From Paenibacillus sp. Soil750 (GTDB lineage: Bacteria; Bacillota; Bacilli; Paenibacillales; NBRC-103111), in NCBI RefSeq assembly GCF_001428045.1, contig NZ_LMSD01000007.1:119808-183807 (forward strand): a stretch of 64,000 bases of DNA, written 5' to 3'. Each line of letters opens with the position of its first letter. Position 1 is the stretch's first letter. Of the stretch, positions 56,157 to 64,000 are shown one piece after another. A program made the translations under genes and the position numbers. Under the pieces are notes generated by a model. It was not told the origin of the DNA. It saw nothing but the letters and a program-made list of their open reading frames with translations, and ran no database searches.

Positions 56157-58085
56157 CTATTTCTCTGGATCCACATTGGATAAGAAGATACGAATCGTAG
56201 AACCCTGATCCACACGTGAGCCTGCTTTAGGTGCTTGAGAGATGACATACTTCCCATTCCCAGATTTGGCTAACTTAAAATTCATGTTCAGGTCTTCTAA
56301 TATATCATCAACTGACGCTCCAACCAAGTCCGGCACTTCAACAATTGGAATTTCACCATAGCGATATTCTTTATCAAGTTGATTTTTGTCTGGTTCAACC
56401 TTCATGTAACGCAGGGCATCTGCCATAATATCTCTAACTAATGGCGCTGCAATCAGGCCTCCGAATTGAATGCCTTTCGGATCATCCACAGCCGCATAGA
56501 CAACGATCTTCGGATTATCCGCTGGCGCAAAGCCAATGAATGACACGATATGCTCATCAGGTGAATAACGTCCATTAATAACCTTCTGGGCTGTTCCTGT
56601 TTTTCCGCCAACACGGTAGCCGTCAATAAATGCATTGCGACCTGTCCCCTTCGCGACGACGCTCTCGAGCGCTTCACGAACTTGTCTGGACGTATCCTCT
56701 GAGATAACATTCCGAACTAACTCTGGCTCTACAACATCGACAACTTCACCAGTATCTGGATTGGAAAAGGATTTTGCAACATAAGGCTTAAATAGTTTAC
56801 CGCCATTGATCGCCGCTGAGACCGCAGTAATTTGCTGGATCGGTGTCACAGAAACCCCTTGACCGAAAGCGGTTGTTGCCAACTCCACAGGACCTACTTG
56901 CGATGGTTTGAACATGATCCCATTCTCTTCACCGCCGAGATCAATTCCTGTCTTCTTACCAAAACCAAATCGGGAAATATAGTCAAATAATTTCTCTTTG
57001 CCTAATCGCTGCCCCATCACAACGAACCCCGGGTTACAGGAATTTTGAACAACCTGCAGCATCGTTTCACTGCCATGTCCACCACGTTTCCAACAACGTA
57101 ACCGAGCGCCCCCAACTTCAATCGAACCTGGATCGTAGAACTGTTCATTCTTTAGATCTACTTTCTTTTCTTCTAGTGCTGCGGCAAGGGTAATTATCTT
57201 AAAGGTAGAACCAGGCTCATACGTTTTCCAAATCGGTAAATTCCGATTATACGTTTCAGCCGGCGACGCCATATATTTGCCTGGATCATATGTCGGTCGG
57301 CTGCCCATTGACAGGATCTCACCAGTATTCGGATCCATCATGATGGCAATGACATTCTGTGCTTGATACTGCACCATCGCTTGATCTAACGAACGTTCCA
57401 TCACCGATTGCAGATGGCTGTCGATGGTCAACTTCACATTTAGCCCATCTTTAGGGGCTGTGTAGGTATCCGTTGTACCAGCCAATTTCCGTCCAGCTGC
57501 ATCTGTCATATAAGCAATATTGCCTGCGATACCTGTCAGTTGTGAGTTATATTTCGACTCAATCCCCGTTAACCCTTTATCTATCCCTGCGAAGCCTAGG
57601 ATATGCGCTGCAAGTGAACCATAAGGATAGTAGCGCTTATTATCTTCCGCTACGATGATGCCAGGCAGTTGCAAATTACGCACTTCCTGCGCCTTTTCTA
57701 TTGTAATTTTACGGCCCGAAGGCTTTATATAGTTTTGCATTTCTTTCTTGGTAATTTGTTTGTATATGTCCTCTTCATTTCCATCCAACACTTCTGCCAG
57801 CTTAGCGGCTGTGGCGTGAGCATCTTTAATTTGAATAGGAATCGCCACAAGAGTAGGAGTACTCATACTATACGTAAGTGTCAAGCCATTACGGTCTTGA
57901 ATTTCGCCTCGTTTGGGTGCAAAACCAATTTCTCTTCGCCAACTGTTCTCGGCCAGCTTCGCGAGGTCTTGTCCGATCCAAAGTTGAACATAGGCTAGAC
58001 GGATAATAAGTGCTGTAAAGATGACAGTTCCAATGATTAACGCCGTAAACAATCTGCGACGAACGGTAACGTTAGAAGCCCGCAT
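56157..58085 (-). CDS. spoVD: Stage V sporulation protein D-type penicillin-binding protein
   Basis: 642 residues, class B PBP. An N-terminal membrane helix (LFTALIIGTVIFTALIIRL) comes before a dimerisation domain and a transpeptidase with SxxK in EPGSTFKII, SxN in VQNSCNPG, and KTGT in GGKTGTAQK. One C-terminal PASTA domain (VEVPDLVGASVDDIL...) follows. SpoVD makes cortex peptidoglycan with SpoVE. Its place directly after pbpB and the single PASTA domain fit the spoVD assignment. Confidence 0.93.
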   Translation of the reverse strand: MRASNVTVRRRLFTALIIGTVIFTALIIRLAYVQLWIGQDLAKLAENSWRREIGFAPKRGEIQDRNGLTLTYSMSTPTLVAIPIQIKDAHATAAKLAEVLDGNEEDIYKQITKKEMQNYIKPSGRKITIEKAQEVRNLQLPGIIVAEDNKRYYPYGSLAAHILGFAGIDKGLTGIESKYNSQLTGIAGNIAYMTDAAGRKLAGTTDTYTAPKDGLNVKLTIDSHLQSVMERSLDQAMVQYQAQNVIAIMMDPNTGEILSMGSRPTYDPGKYMASPAETYNRNLPIWKTYEPGSTFKIITLAAALEEKKVDLKNEQFYDPGSIEVGGARLRCWKRGGHGSETMLQVVQNSCNPGFVVMGQRLGKEKLFDYISRFGFGKKTGIDLGGEENGIMFKPSQVGPVELATTAFGQGVSVTPIQQITAVSAAINGGKLFKPYVAKSFSNPDTGEVVDVVEPELVRNVISEDTSRQVREALESVVAKGTGRNAFIDGYRVGGKTGTAQKVINGRYSPDEHIVSFIGFAPADNPKIVVYAAVDDPKGIQFGGLIAAPLVRDIMADALRYMKVEPDKNQLDKEYRYGEIPIVEVPDLVGASVDDILEDLNMNFKLAKSGNGKYVISQAPKAGSRVDQGSTIRIFLSNVDPEK

Positions 58086-58112
58086 GAACGTTCAGTCTCC
58101 CTTCCCACTATT

Positions 58113-58135
58113 GTCATGTTCATTCCTAACATGAC
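58113..58135 (-). promoter_or_regulatory. Perfect inverted repeat in the spoVD leader
   Basis: GTCATGTT-7-AACATGAC lies 28 bases before the spoVD start. On the minus strand GAATAGT and CATGACAAT resemble SigE -35 and -10 elements around 15 bases apart and overlap the repeat. Mother-cell control of spoVD is known in Bacillus; the assignment here is tentative. Confidence 0.4.
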
Positions 58136-58171
58136 TATTCGGGACAAACAGGGGTTAGAACAAGCTGTTCA

Positions 58172-60472
58172 CTAACGTTGTTTATTTGCTGTCGTTGTCG
58201 TTCGTTGTGATTCCGTTTTGGCGTTAGGCGTTGGTGACGGCGTCGGTGAACCTGTAGGCGTTGCAACTGGGTTTGATCCGCTTGCCGTATCCGATTTATC
58301 ACTTAACGGTTTAAGTTGCAGCGTTACGCCACGACCTTCACCTGCAGCGGATTGCTCAGATACATACCCTTCCCCAGAGGTTTGACAATCAATTTTGAAG
58401 AAAGAACATGTCTCAACAGCGTCTCTCAGGGATCTGCCAACAAGATTCGGAAGCGGCATTTCCTCGACAGGTTGCATGGCAACGTAAATATGCTGCGTTG
58501 ATAGAATTTGAGTGCCAGCCTTCGGGAATTGATCAACAACCTTCTCACCTTTACCGAACACCTCAAGTGATAGACCAATATCTTTGGCAGTCTCTTTAGC
58601 GCTTGTCGATGAAACATCTAACAAATTCGGTACATTCAGACGATTCGCTTCTTTGGTGATCGTTTTCGGCTTTTTACTTGAGGCAACGCCCATGTACTGC
58701 AAAGACTCACCCACGATTTCTTTGAACGCAGGCGCTAGGACTTGACCGCCCAAATGATAATTCCCACCCAAATCAGGCTGATCAGCGATAAGTGTAATTA
58801 AAATCCGTGGATCTTCTACTGGCGCATAGCCAATAAACGAGATTACCCATGTATCGGAAGAGTAGGTTTTTTCACCAGGAAGTACGATATTCGCCGTCCC
58901 TGTTTTTGCTGCTATCCGATAATCCTCCATATAGGCAAGTTTACCTGTTCCGACTTCTTGATCCGAGACGACTTGTTCCAAGTAGCCACTCACTTGCGTT
59001 GCCGTTTGCGGACTCACGACTTGTCTGATTACTTGAGGTTCATACGCCGTGATTACTTTGCCTGTTTTAGGATCAAGAATGTCCTTCACAATGTGCGGCC
59101 ACATCAATTTACCACCATTCGCAATGGCTGCATACGCTGCGGTTTGTTGGATGGCTGTAACTACGACTTTTCCTTGCCCGTATGTCGCTGTTGCGTACTC
59201 AGACGGATATTTCATGTCAATTAGACCTGATACTTCTCCTGGCATATCGATGTTCGTTTTTTGATCGAAACCAAACTTATTAATATAATCGCGTAGTTTA
59301 TTTTGTGTTAACTTCTCAATTCCTAGCTTTACAAAAGCAACGTTACTAGACCTCTTCAAACCTTCTAAGAAGGTGATTTTGCCCCACCCGACGAGATTAT
59401 GGTCATGGAGAATACGGTCTGATACTTTAATCGAACCCGATTGATAGGTTTCTGTCGGATTAAACAATCCCTCTTCCACCGCTCCTGCTAGGGTAACTAA
59501 CTTAAATGTAGATCCAGGTTCATATCTGGAAGAAACGGCGCCATTTCTAAAATCTTTCTGTGGATCATAGTTCCAGTACGTATTCGGATTAAAGTTCGGC
59601 GTGTTTGCCATCCCTAGAATTTCCATCGTTTTCGGATCAACCGCGATAGCTGTCAGGCTTTTGGGATGCCACTTGTCATTGACTTTCGTCAAGGCGCTCT
59701 CTAAATAAAACTGTATGTTTTTGTCGATCGTGAGTCTTACATTGTTTCCGTCTTCCGCAGGTTTAAAGTTGACTTTGGCATCGGGAAGTTCTACACCTTT
59801 ACCATCCTTTTCATAACTTAGCATCCCTGGAATACCCTTAAGTGTGTCGTTTAATTTCAACTCTAGGCCAAGTGATGCTTCACCTTCTTTGTTCGTATAC
59901 CCTAGAATATGGGACGCCAACGTTTCACCCGGATAGTATCTCTTCTCATCTTCAAGAATTGAAATCCCTACGCTCGCTCTGGTGCCTAATTTGAGTTTCG
60001 TTTGTAGGTTGGCAATGAGCACGCGAACTTTATCCGCTTTCTCTTTCTCAATCTTCCAACCTTCGTTACGCACTTCAACATTGGCAGCGAAGTCTGTACC
60101 ATCGAGTTTTTTTTTCGTTGCCCTCTCGCGAATCTTATTTACGAGTTCTGCACGAGACGCTTCGGATTCTTTCAAAATATCCGCTAACCCCTGAGTCACA
60201 TCCTCAGCAATGTGCAAAGCATCTATCACTTTCGGATTTAGCGCAATTGTATAAGCTGTTGCTTCTACGGCGAGCACCTTATCATTACGATCCAAAATCG
60301 AACCGCGTACGGGAGCCAGCACTTTATCTGTTTCCCATCTTTTCTCAGCTTTCTCTAGCAACCAGGATGCTTCTACCACTTGAATCCAATAGACTTTAAC
60401 CATGAGGACAACAAAAAGAAGGGTGAAAAACCCTCCAAGTAGCAAAGAACGTAACTTAATTTTTTTTGTCAT
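58172..60472 (-). CDS. pbpB: Division-specific penicillin-binding protein 2B
   Basis: 766 residues, class B PBP. An N-terminal helix (LLLGGFFTLLFVVLMVKVYW) precedes a dimerisation domain and a transpeptidase with SxxK in EPGSTFKLV near residue 320, SxN in KRSSNVAFV, and KTGT in AAKTGTANI. Two PASTA domains follow, starting NVPNLLDVSSTS and LPNLVGRSLRDAV. The last 50 residues are a Ser/Thr/Pro-rich low-complexity tail. It crosslinks septal peptidoglycan. It lies 15 bases after ftsL. Confidence 0.95.
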   Translation of the reverse strand: MTKKIKLRSLLLGGFFTLLFVVLMVKVYWIQVVEASWLLEKAEKRWETDKVLAPVRGSILDRNDKVLAVEATAYTIALNPKVIDALHIAEDVTQGLADILKESEASRAELVNKIRERATKKKLDGTDFAANVEVRNEGWKIEKEKADKVRVLIANLQTKLKLGTRASVGISILEDEKRYYPGETLASHILGYTNKEGEASLGLELKLNDTLKGIPGMLSYEKDGKGVELPDAKVNFKPAEDGNNVRLTIDKNIQFYLESALTKVNDKWHPKSLTAIAVDPKTMEILGMANTPNFNPNTYWNYDPQKDFRNGAVSSRYEPGSTFKLVTLAGAVEEGLFNPTETYQSGSIKVSDRILHDHNLVGWGKITFLEGLKRSSNVAFVKLGIEKLTQNKLRDYINKFGFDQKTNIDMPGEVSGLIDMKYPSEYATATYGQGKVVVTAIQQTAAYAAIANGGKLMWPHIVKDILDPKTGKVITAYEPQVIRQVVSPQTATQVSGYLEQVVSDQEVGTGKLAYMEDYRIAAKTGTANIVLPGEKTYSSDTWVISFIGYAPVEDPRILITLIADQPDLGGNYHLGGQVLAPAFKEIVGESLQYMGVASSKKPKTITKEANRLNVPNLLDVSSTSAKETAKDIGLSLEVFGKGEKVVDQFPKAGTQILSTQHIYVAMQPVEEMPLPNLVGRSLRDAVETCSFFKIDCQTSGEGYVSEQSAAGEGRGVTLQLKPLSDKSDTASGSNPVATPTGSPTPSPTPNAKTESQRTTTTANKQR

Positions 60473-60487
60473 ATGAGTACCTGCCTG

Positions 60488-60940
60488 TTACGGTTTAGAA
60501 GCAGCTTTCGTACTTTTGCCACTCGTTGTAGCTGTCGTTGTACTAGATTTCGTTTTCGTAGATTGAGCAACGATTTCACCTTGCTTCACATCTTGTAAAT
60601 TAAACCCGAGGCGTACGGCTTCCTCTTTTAAACGATCTGGACTTTGCAGTTTCTCAACTTCTTGCTTAAGCGCGCTGTTCTGTGCTTGAATTTCACGGAT
60701 TTCACCTTGCATTTTCAAAATATTCGCATTCATCTGATAAATCGCAGCAAACCGCCAAATGATCACGCCAGCAACAATAACACAGAGTACAACTGTGAAT
60801 AAGTAGAGCATTTTCTCTTGCGCTGGCAATGAGGAATTGCGGTAAACAACCTTGGTTGTTTCTTTTATCTTAACACGTTGTTGTTGATTCGGTTTACGTT
60901 TCGGATCAAGTGCCAAATTGCCTTGAATATATGATGACAT
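60488..60940 (-). CDS. ftsL: Cell division protein FtsL
   Basis: 150 residues. A basic cytoplasmic region (DPKRKPNQQQRVKIKETTKV) is followed by one helix (YLFTVVLCVIVAGVIIWRF). A leucine-zipper-like coiled coil comes next (LKMQGEIREIQAQNSALKQEVEKL), and a Ser/Thr/Lys tail ends the protein. It bridges DivIB, DivIC and PBP 2B. Its place between rsmH and pbpB is the classical one. Confidence 0.93.
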   Translation of the reverse strand: MSSYIQGNLALDPKRKPNQQQRVKIKETTKVVYRNSSLPAQEKMLYLFTVVLCVIVAGVIIWRFAAIYQMNANILKMQGEIREIQAQNSALKQEVEKLQSPDRLKEEAVRLGFNLQDVKQGEIVAQSTKTKSSTTTATTSGKSTKAASKP

Positions 60941-60958
60941 CGCTTATTCCTCCCTTGG

Positions 60959-61909
60959 TCAAAGCTTTTCTGCTATTCTTAATTTTGCCGATCTGGCTCT
61001 TTGATTGACTTCTAATTCATGTTCACTAGGTAGAATTGGTTTACGTGTAACGAGCTTCAAATCCCCAGCCTTCTCACAAACACACATTGGAAAAGCTGGC
61101 GGGCACGTACATTTCTCCACATTTTTCACGAAAAATTGTTTACAGATGCGATCCTCCAAAGAGTGAAACGTAATGACTGCAATCCGCCCTTGAGGTGCCA
61201 AACAGTTAAGTGATTGTTGAAGCGCTTCTTCAAACGCGCCTAGTTCGTCGTTTACTGCGATTCGTAATGCTTGGAAACTGCGTTTCGCTGGATGTCCACC
61301 CGTCCGTCTTGCGGCAGCTGGGATCCCCTCTTTGATCAATTCAACGAGTTCCCCCGTTGTTTCAATCGTTTTCTTCTCTCTTGCCTCCACAATGACTCCA
61401 GCAATTCGTCTCGAGAACTTTTCTTCCCCATATTCGAACAAAACTTTAGCAATTTTGTCAGCTGGCCATTCATTCACGATCGTTTTGGCCGTGAGGAGCG
61501 TATCTCGATCCATTCTCATATCAAGCTCAGCATCATGGTTGTAGCTGAAACCACGATCACCATCATCCAACTGTGGAGAAGATACACCTAGATCGAACAA
61601 AATGCCGTCAACCTGGGGTCTGCCATCTTTCATAGCTTTGGGTACTCCGCGCAATACATGCTCGATTTCTCGAAAATTGCTTTTGATAATGGCTACACGA
61701 TCTAGATAGGGTGCAAGCACCGTTTGCGCATTGGCTAGAGCAACATCATCTTGATCAAGGGCAATGAGTAACCCTTCTGGTCCTAGTTTGGAAGCGATAA
61801 GAGAGCTATGTCCCGCGCCTCCCATCGTACAATCCACGTAAACGCCATCTGGTTTTATATGTAAACCTTCTACAGATTCTTCTTTAAGTACAGTCACATG
61901 ATGAAACAC
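60959..61909 (-). CDS. rsmH: 16S rRNA (cytosine 1402-N4)-methyltransferase
   Basis: 316 residues. The SAM-binding motif [11 protein letters not shown] lies near residue 30, with [20 protein letters not shown] and [23 protein letters not shown] conserved in the RsmH/MraW family. It methylates C1402 in the ribosomal decoding centre. The start is GTG with GGAGG seven bases upstream. The hairpin repeat shared with divIVA and sigE lies just before this ribosome binding site. Confidence 0.96.
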   Translation of the reverse strand: MFHHVTVLKEESVEGLHIKPDGVYVDCTMGGAGHSSLIASKLGPEGLLIALDQDDVALANAQTVLAPYLDRVAIIKSNFREIEHVLRGVPKAMKDGRPQVDGILFDLGVSSPQLDDGDRGFSYNHDAELDMRMDRDTLLTAKTIVNEWPADKIAKVLFEYGEEKFSRRIAGVIVEAREKKTIETTGELVELIKEGIPAAARRTGGHPAKRSFQALRIAVNDELGAFEEALQQSLNCLAPQGRIAVITFHSLEDRICKQFFVKNVEKCTCPPAFPMCVCEKAGDLKLVTRKPILPSEHELEVNQRARSAKLRIAEKL

Positions 61910-61925
61910 TCGTTGTCCTCCTAAA

Positions 61926-61960
61926 AGTTTTGCCTTGGCAAAACTGACTTCGTAAGCATA
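61926..61960 (-). repeat. Hairpin repeat upstream of rsmH
   Basis: AGTTTTGCC-2-GGCAAAACT is a perfect nine-base stem, adjoined by GACTTCGTAAGCATA, identical over that flank to the divIVA copy. On the minus strand it leads directly into AGGAGG of rsmH. Confidence 0.85.
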
Positions 61961-61978
61961 TTCTTAAACACTAAATTT

Positions 61979-62416
61979 CTATAAATCAAAATTAAAATCG
62001 ACCAGCTTCTCTGCTATTTCATTGAATGACTGTTCAGACTCATTGGCATAGCTTTCCCAAACTTGCTTACTCCAAATCTCCACACGATTAGAAACTCCGA
62101 TAACGACACAATCTTTTTCTAACTTGGCATGGTCGACGAGATTGCTTGGAATGTTAGCTCTCCCTTGCTTATCAAGCTCACACTCTGTTGCACCAGAGAA
62201 GAAAAACCGGGTAAAAGCACGTGCATCTGATTTCATTAATGGCAATGCTTTCAGCTTCTGTTCGAGAATTAACCATTCGGATTGCGGGTATACAAATAAG
62301 CACTGATCTAAACCACGTGTGATGACAAAAGCTTCGCCAAGGGCTTCACGAAATTTAGCCGGAATAATCATTCGGCCTTTCTCGTCAATGCTATGTTGAT
62401 ATTCACCCATAAACAT
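61979..62416 (-). CDS. mraZ: Transcriptional regulator MraZ
   Basis: About 145 residues, two AbrB-like swapped-hairpin domains. [22 protein letters not shown] holds the first DxxGR motif, and [19 protein letters not shown] the second. It binds tandem direct repeats upstream of itself and controls the dcw cluster. The ATG at 62416 was chosen because family members begin MFMGEYQH and AGGGGG lies about ten bases upstream; the longer frame adds 12 residues. Three ten-base repeats sit just before it. Confidence 0.95.
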   Translation of the reverse strand: MFMGEYQHSIDEKGRMIIPAKFREALGEAFVITRGLDQCLFVYPQSEWLILEQKLKALPLMKSDARAFTRFFFSGATECELDKQGRANIPSNLVDHAKLEKDCVVIGVSNRVEIWSKQVWESYANESEQSFNEIAEKLVDFNFDL

Positions 62417-62438
62417 AGCATCAAGTCCCCCTTTCCCT

Positions 62439-62462
62439 CCACTTTGTACCACTTTTCACCAC
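62439..62462 (-). promoter_or_regulatory. MraZ-box direct repeats
   Basis: GTGG occurs three times at exactly ten-base intervals on the minus strand (62439-62442, 62449-62452, 62459-62462), as GTGGTGAAAA, GTGGTACAAA, GTGGAGGGAA, followed by GGGG of the ribosome binding site. This matches the established pattern of MraZ operators, tandem GTGG/TGGG-type repeats with ten-base period upstream of mraZ. Confidence 0.75.
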
Positions 62463-62480
62463 ATTTGAATCAATATTCGC

Positions 62481-62516
62481 TAAAAATAAAAGAAATCCTG
62501 CTTAGTTAGCAGGATT
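62481..62516 (-). terminator. Intrinsic terminator of the DUF4349 gene
   Basis: AATCCTGC-7-GCAGGATT is followed on the minus strand by TCTTTTATTTTT. It separates the lipoprotein gene from the dcw cluster. Confidence 0.88.
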
Positions 62517-62542
62517 AATTAAATTTATTTCGTTTTTTAGGT

Positions 62543-63631
62543 CTATTCTGTGCCTTTTGTTCCTTGTTCCGTATCTTCAAGTGTATTTTCAGATACTTGT
62601 TGCTCCTTCAGTTTTAAGCGCAATTCCTTCAATTGCTGGTTCCGCTTGCGTCTGTATACCCAGATTGGGAATGAAATAAGAAGTAATATCACCAAAACGG
62701 GCACCGCGGCAGCCAGGAAAACGAGGACACCTTGCATCACAGCGACCAGAACATTCAGGCTAGAGCCCCATGCTTTTTCAACACGTTCTGCTAGAGTTAG
62801 TTCATTCGGGTCAGAAAGCAACGGTTTTTTTCCTGTTTGTTGATACATGCGCAGCTCGATGGTGGAGTACGAAACATTTTGATCCAAGTAACGCATTCTG
62901 CCTTTGATTTGCTCAATCGCCTCTTGTACCTTGGCAAGTTCATTAGAAAATGCTAGCAAATCATCTGTCTTCGTTGCTTTCTCCATAAAGCTAAGCAATC
63001 TAGTTTCAACAAGCTGTTTGGCCGTCAAACGAGAGCTAAGATCTACGTACTCTTCCGTCACGTCCTGCCCTTGTACATTCCTTTGGAGCGCTGGGCTTAT
63101 CTTTTCTAGTCCGTCCAGCATGGATACAAAACCATTCGCTGCGACTTTAATCGTATAAGTACCACCCTTTTCACCGGTATTCGCACTCTCGGAAAACTGC
63201 AAAATGTAAGCTCCGCTTAATGCAACGAGATCCCGCAGCCGGGTTTGAGCATTACTATAGTCTTCAACTGGCATCACGAGATTAGCCCGATAAATTAGTT
63301 TGCGGTTAAAACCAGCCTCCTGGTCGTTCCCGCTAGCAGGCATCACAACATTTGGCGCAGCTGCCTTCCCTTCCGTTGTAGGAGCTTTCGTTGTGGATTC
63401 CTTTGCCATAGCTGCTGGAGCTGCGTTGCTTGCATTCACTTGTTTAGCGTCGGTAAACTGATCTGCTGTCGCACCTGACGTTTGCACGCTGTTCAATTCG
63501 CCTTTGGAAGCTACGCTGGACGCATCTTGTTTGCTCTCAGATGTGGAACCGCATCCCGCCAGCACCCCCAATGCCAATAAACACGTAACAATCATAATGG
63601 CTAAGCTTGCTCCTCTTATCTTTATCCTCAT
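62543..63631 (-). CDS. DUF4349 domain lipoprotein
   Basis: 362 residues. A lipoprotein signal (ASLAIMIVTCLLALGVLAGC, Cys near residue 27 in LAGC) is followed by a Ser/Ala/Thr-rich linker. A DUF4349 domain (RKLIYRANLVMPVEDYSNAQTRLRDLVAL, then VDLSSRLTAKQLVETRLLSFM) comes next, then a membrane helix (VFLAAAVPVLVILLLISF) and a charged cytoplasmic tail of about 45 residues. The ribosome binding site is weak (GGGGCG). The gene has its own promoter and terminator. Function of the family is unknown; coiled-coil regions suggest oligomerisation. Confidence 0.88.
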   Translation of the reverse strand: MRIKIRGASLAIMIVTCLLALGVLAGCGSTSESKQDASSVASKGELNSVQTSGATADQFTDAKQVNASNAAPAAMAKESTTKAPTTEGKAAAPNVVMPASGNDQEAGFNRKLIYRANLVMPVEDYSNAQTRLRDLVALSGAYILQFSESANTGEKGGTYTIKVAANGFVSMLDGLEKISPALQRNVQGQDVTEEYVDLSSRLTAKQLVETRLLSFMEKATKTDDLLAFSNELAKVQEAIEQIKGRMRYLDQNVSYSTIELRMYQQTGKKPLLSDPNELTLAERVEKAWGSSLNVLVAVMQGVLVFLAAAVPVLVILLLISFPIWVYRRKRNQQLKELRLKLKEQQVSENTLEDTEQGTKGTE

Positions 63632-63660
63632 TGCAACACGCCCCCAATTTCCATTTATAG

Positions 63661-63689
63661 GTTATACACCCTTCAAACGGAATGTTCAA
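63661..63689 (-). promoter_or_regulatory. Sigma-A promoter of the DUF4349 gene
   Basis: TTGAAC and TATAAC on the minus strand, 17 bases apart, about 30 bases before the start codon. Confidence 0.75.
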
Positions 63690-63845
63690 CTCGAAAGTTG
63701 CATGGAAACAACGTGGATTGCAATAAAAGAGATAAAGATTTTCGAGACAGTTGAATGTTTTAGTAATTGGGGTGACATTGCTGGGCTTGCTGGGGTGTAT
63801 GATGCCGGGGACTTTTAGGAGTTAGCTGGAAAAAGTACAGTTATT

Positions 63846-63913
63846 TTAGATGAATATCATTGAAATATTGATTTAGATGTATTTCATGTAGTTAATTATC
63901 CCTTTGCACTTAG
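63846..63913. repeat. Degenerate copy of the 28-kb intergenic repeat
   Basis: TTAGATGAATATCATTG (63846) and TTAGATGTATTTCATGT (63873) are diverged direct repeats. The second continues GTTAATT and then TTTGCACTTAG, and so shares ATTTCATGTAG-YTAATT and TTTGCACTTAG with the region at 28139-28373. It lies in the gene-free stretch 63690-63983, which otherwise shows no ORF, RNA or clear promoter. Confidence 0.5.
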
Positions 63914-63983
63914 AATTAATAGTGGACGTCTCTTAGTGTAGAAGTGATAATAATCTTAACTATTAACTAAGAGGTGTCTTTCC

Positions 63984-64000
63984 ATGAGCGAATCAAGACA
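63984..64000 (+). CDS. Start of a gene cut by the window end
   Basis: ATG AGC GAA TCA AGA follows GAGGTG at a nine-base spacing, a good ribosome binding site. Only five codons (MSESR) are visible, so no product can be named. Confidence 0.5.

Noticed and set aside
56157..60472. spoVD and pbpB as a recent tandem duplication
   Set aside because: The two PBPs differ strongly in length, PASTA number and sequence, and this pair is the normal arrangement in spore-formers.

Overview
The window reads as a chromosomal segment of an endospore-forming, low-to-moderate GC Firmicute, most like Paenibacillus. The evidence is the sporulation sigma factors SigE and SigG with SpoIIGA inside the division cluster, a spoVD paralogue next to pbpB, the acetylated diaminopimelate branch (dapH, dapL, patA), strong GGAGG ribosome binding sites, TTG and GTG starts, and PyrR and T-box attenuation. 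No phage, plasmid, insertion sequence, CRISPR array or defence island was seen.

Region 1 (1-8.1 kb) is the accessory part. It holds the 3' end of a protein of uncertain family, a DUF1906 glycoside-hydrolase-like protein, a DUF2277 protein, and a five-gene minus-strand cassette: exported protein, ABC ATPase, ABC permease, histidine kinase, response regulator. The cassette has its own promoter region with a perfect dyad over a poor -35, and an intrinsic terminator between its first and second genes. A small membrane protein gene diverges from it.

Region 2 (8.1-13.1 kb) has two CAT-anticodon tRNAs (initiator fMet, and a probable lysidine-type Ile), a 54-residue small protein, an M20 dipeptidase, a GNAT acetyltransferase, a RidA protein, a DapA-type enzyme and a LysR regulator.

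Region 3 (13.3-22.3 kb) is the pyrimidine operon pyrR-pyrB-pyrC-carA-carB-pyrF-pyrE on the minus strand, with a sigma-A promoter, a textbook PyrR binding loop and a terminator in its leader. It lacks pyrP, pyrK and pyrD. The pyrC-carA gap is full of palindromes.

Region 4 (22.3-31.1 kb) has a heterodimeric ABC exporter, the dapH-dapL pair with patA convergent to it, a repeat-rich intergenic stretch, an RluD-type pseudouridine synthase and lspA.

Region 5 (31.2-62.5 kb) is yteA, T-box-controlled ileS, the divIVA-ylmHG-sepF-ylmE-pgeF-ymxH block, sigG, sigE, spoIIGA, ftsZ, ftsA, and the dcw cluster (divIB, murA, murB, murG, spoVE/ftsW, murD, mraY, murF, murE, spoVD, pbpB, ftsL, rsmH, mraZ), nearly all on the minus strand. 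Sporulation-linked control elements are readable here: a SigH-type promoter before ftsA, a Spo0A-type wide-spaced promoter before spoIIGA, and a SigF-type candidate before sigG. A DUF4349 lipoprotein gene and the first codons of another gene close the window.

The least explained features are a hairpin element repeated directly upstream of the ribosome binding sites of divIVA, sigE (two copies) and rsmH, the palindrome cluster before carA, the attenuated exported-protein/ABC/two-component cassette, and a degenerate repeat family at 28.1 kb and 63.9 kb.
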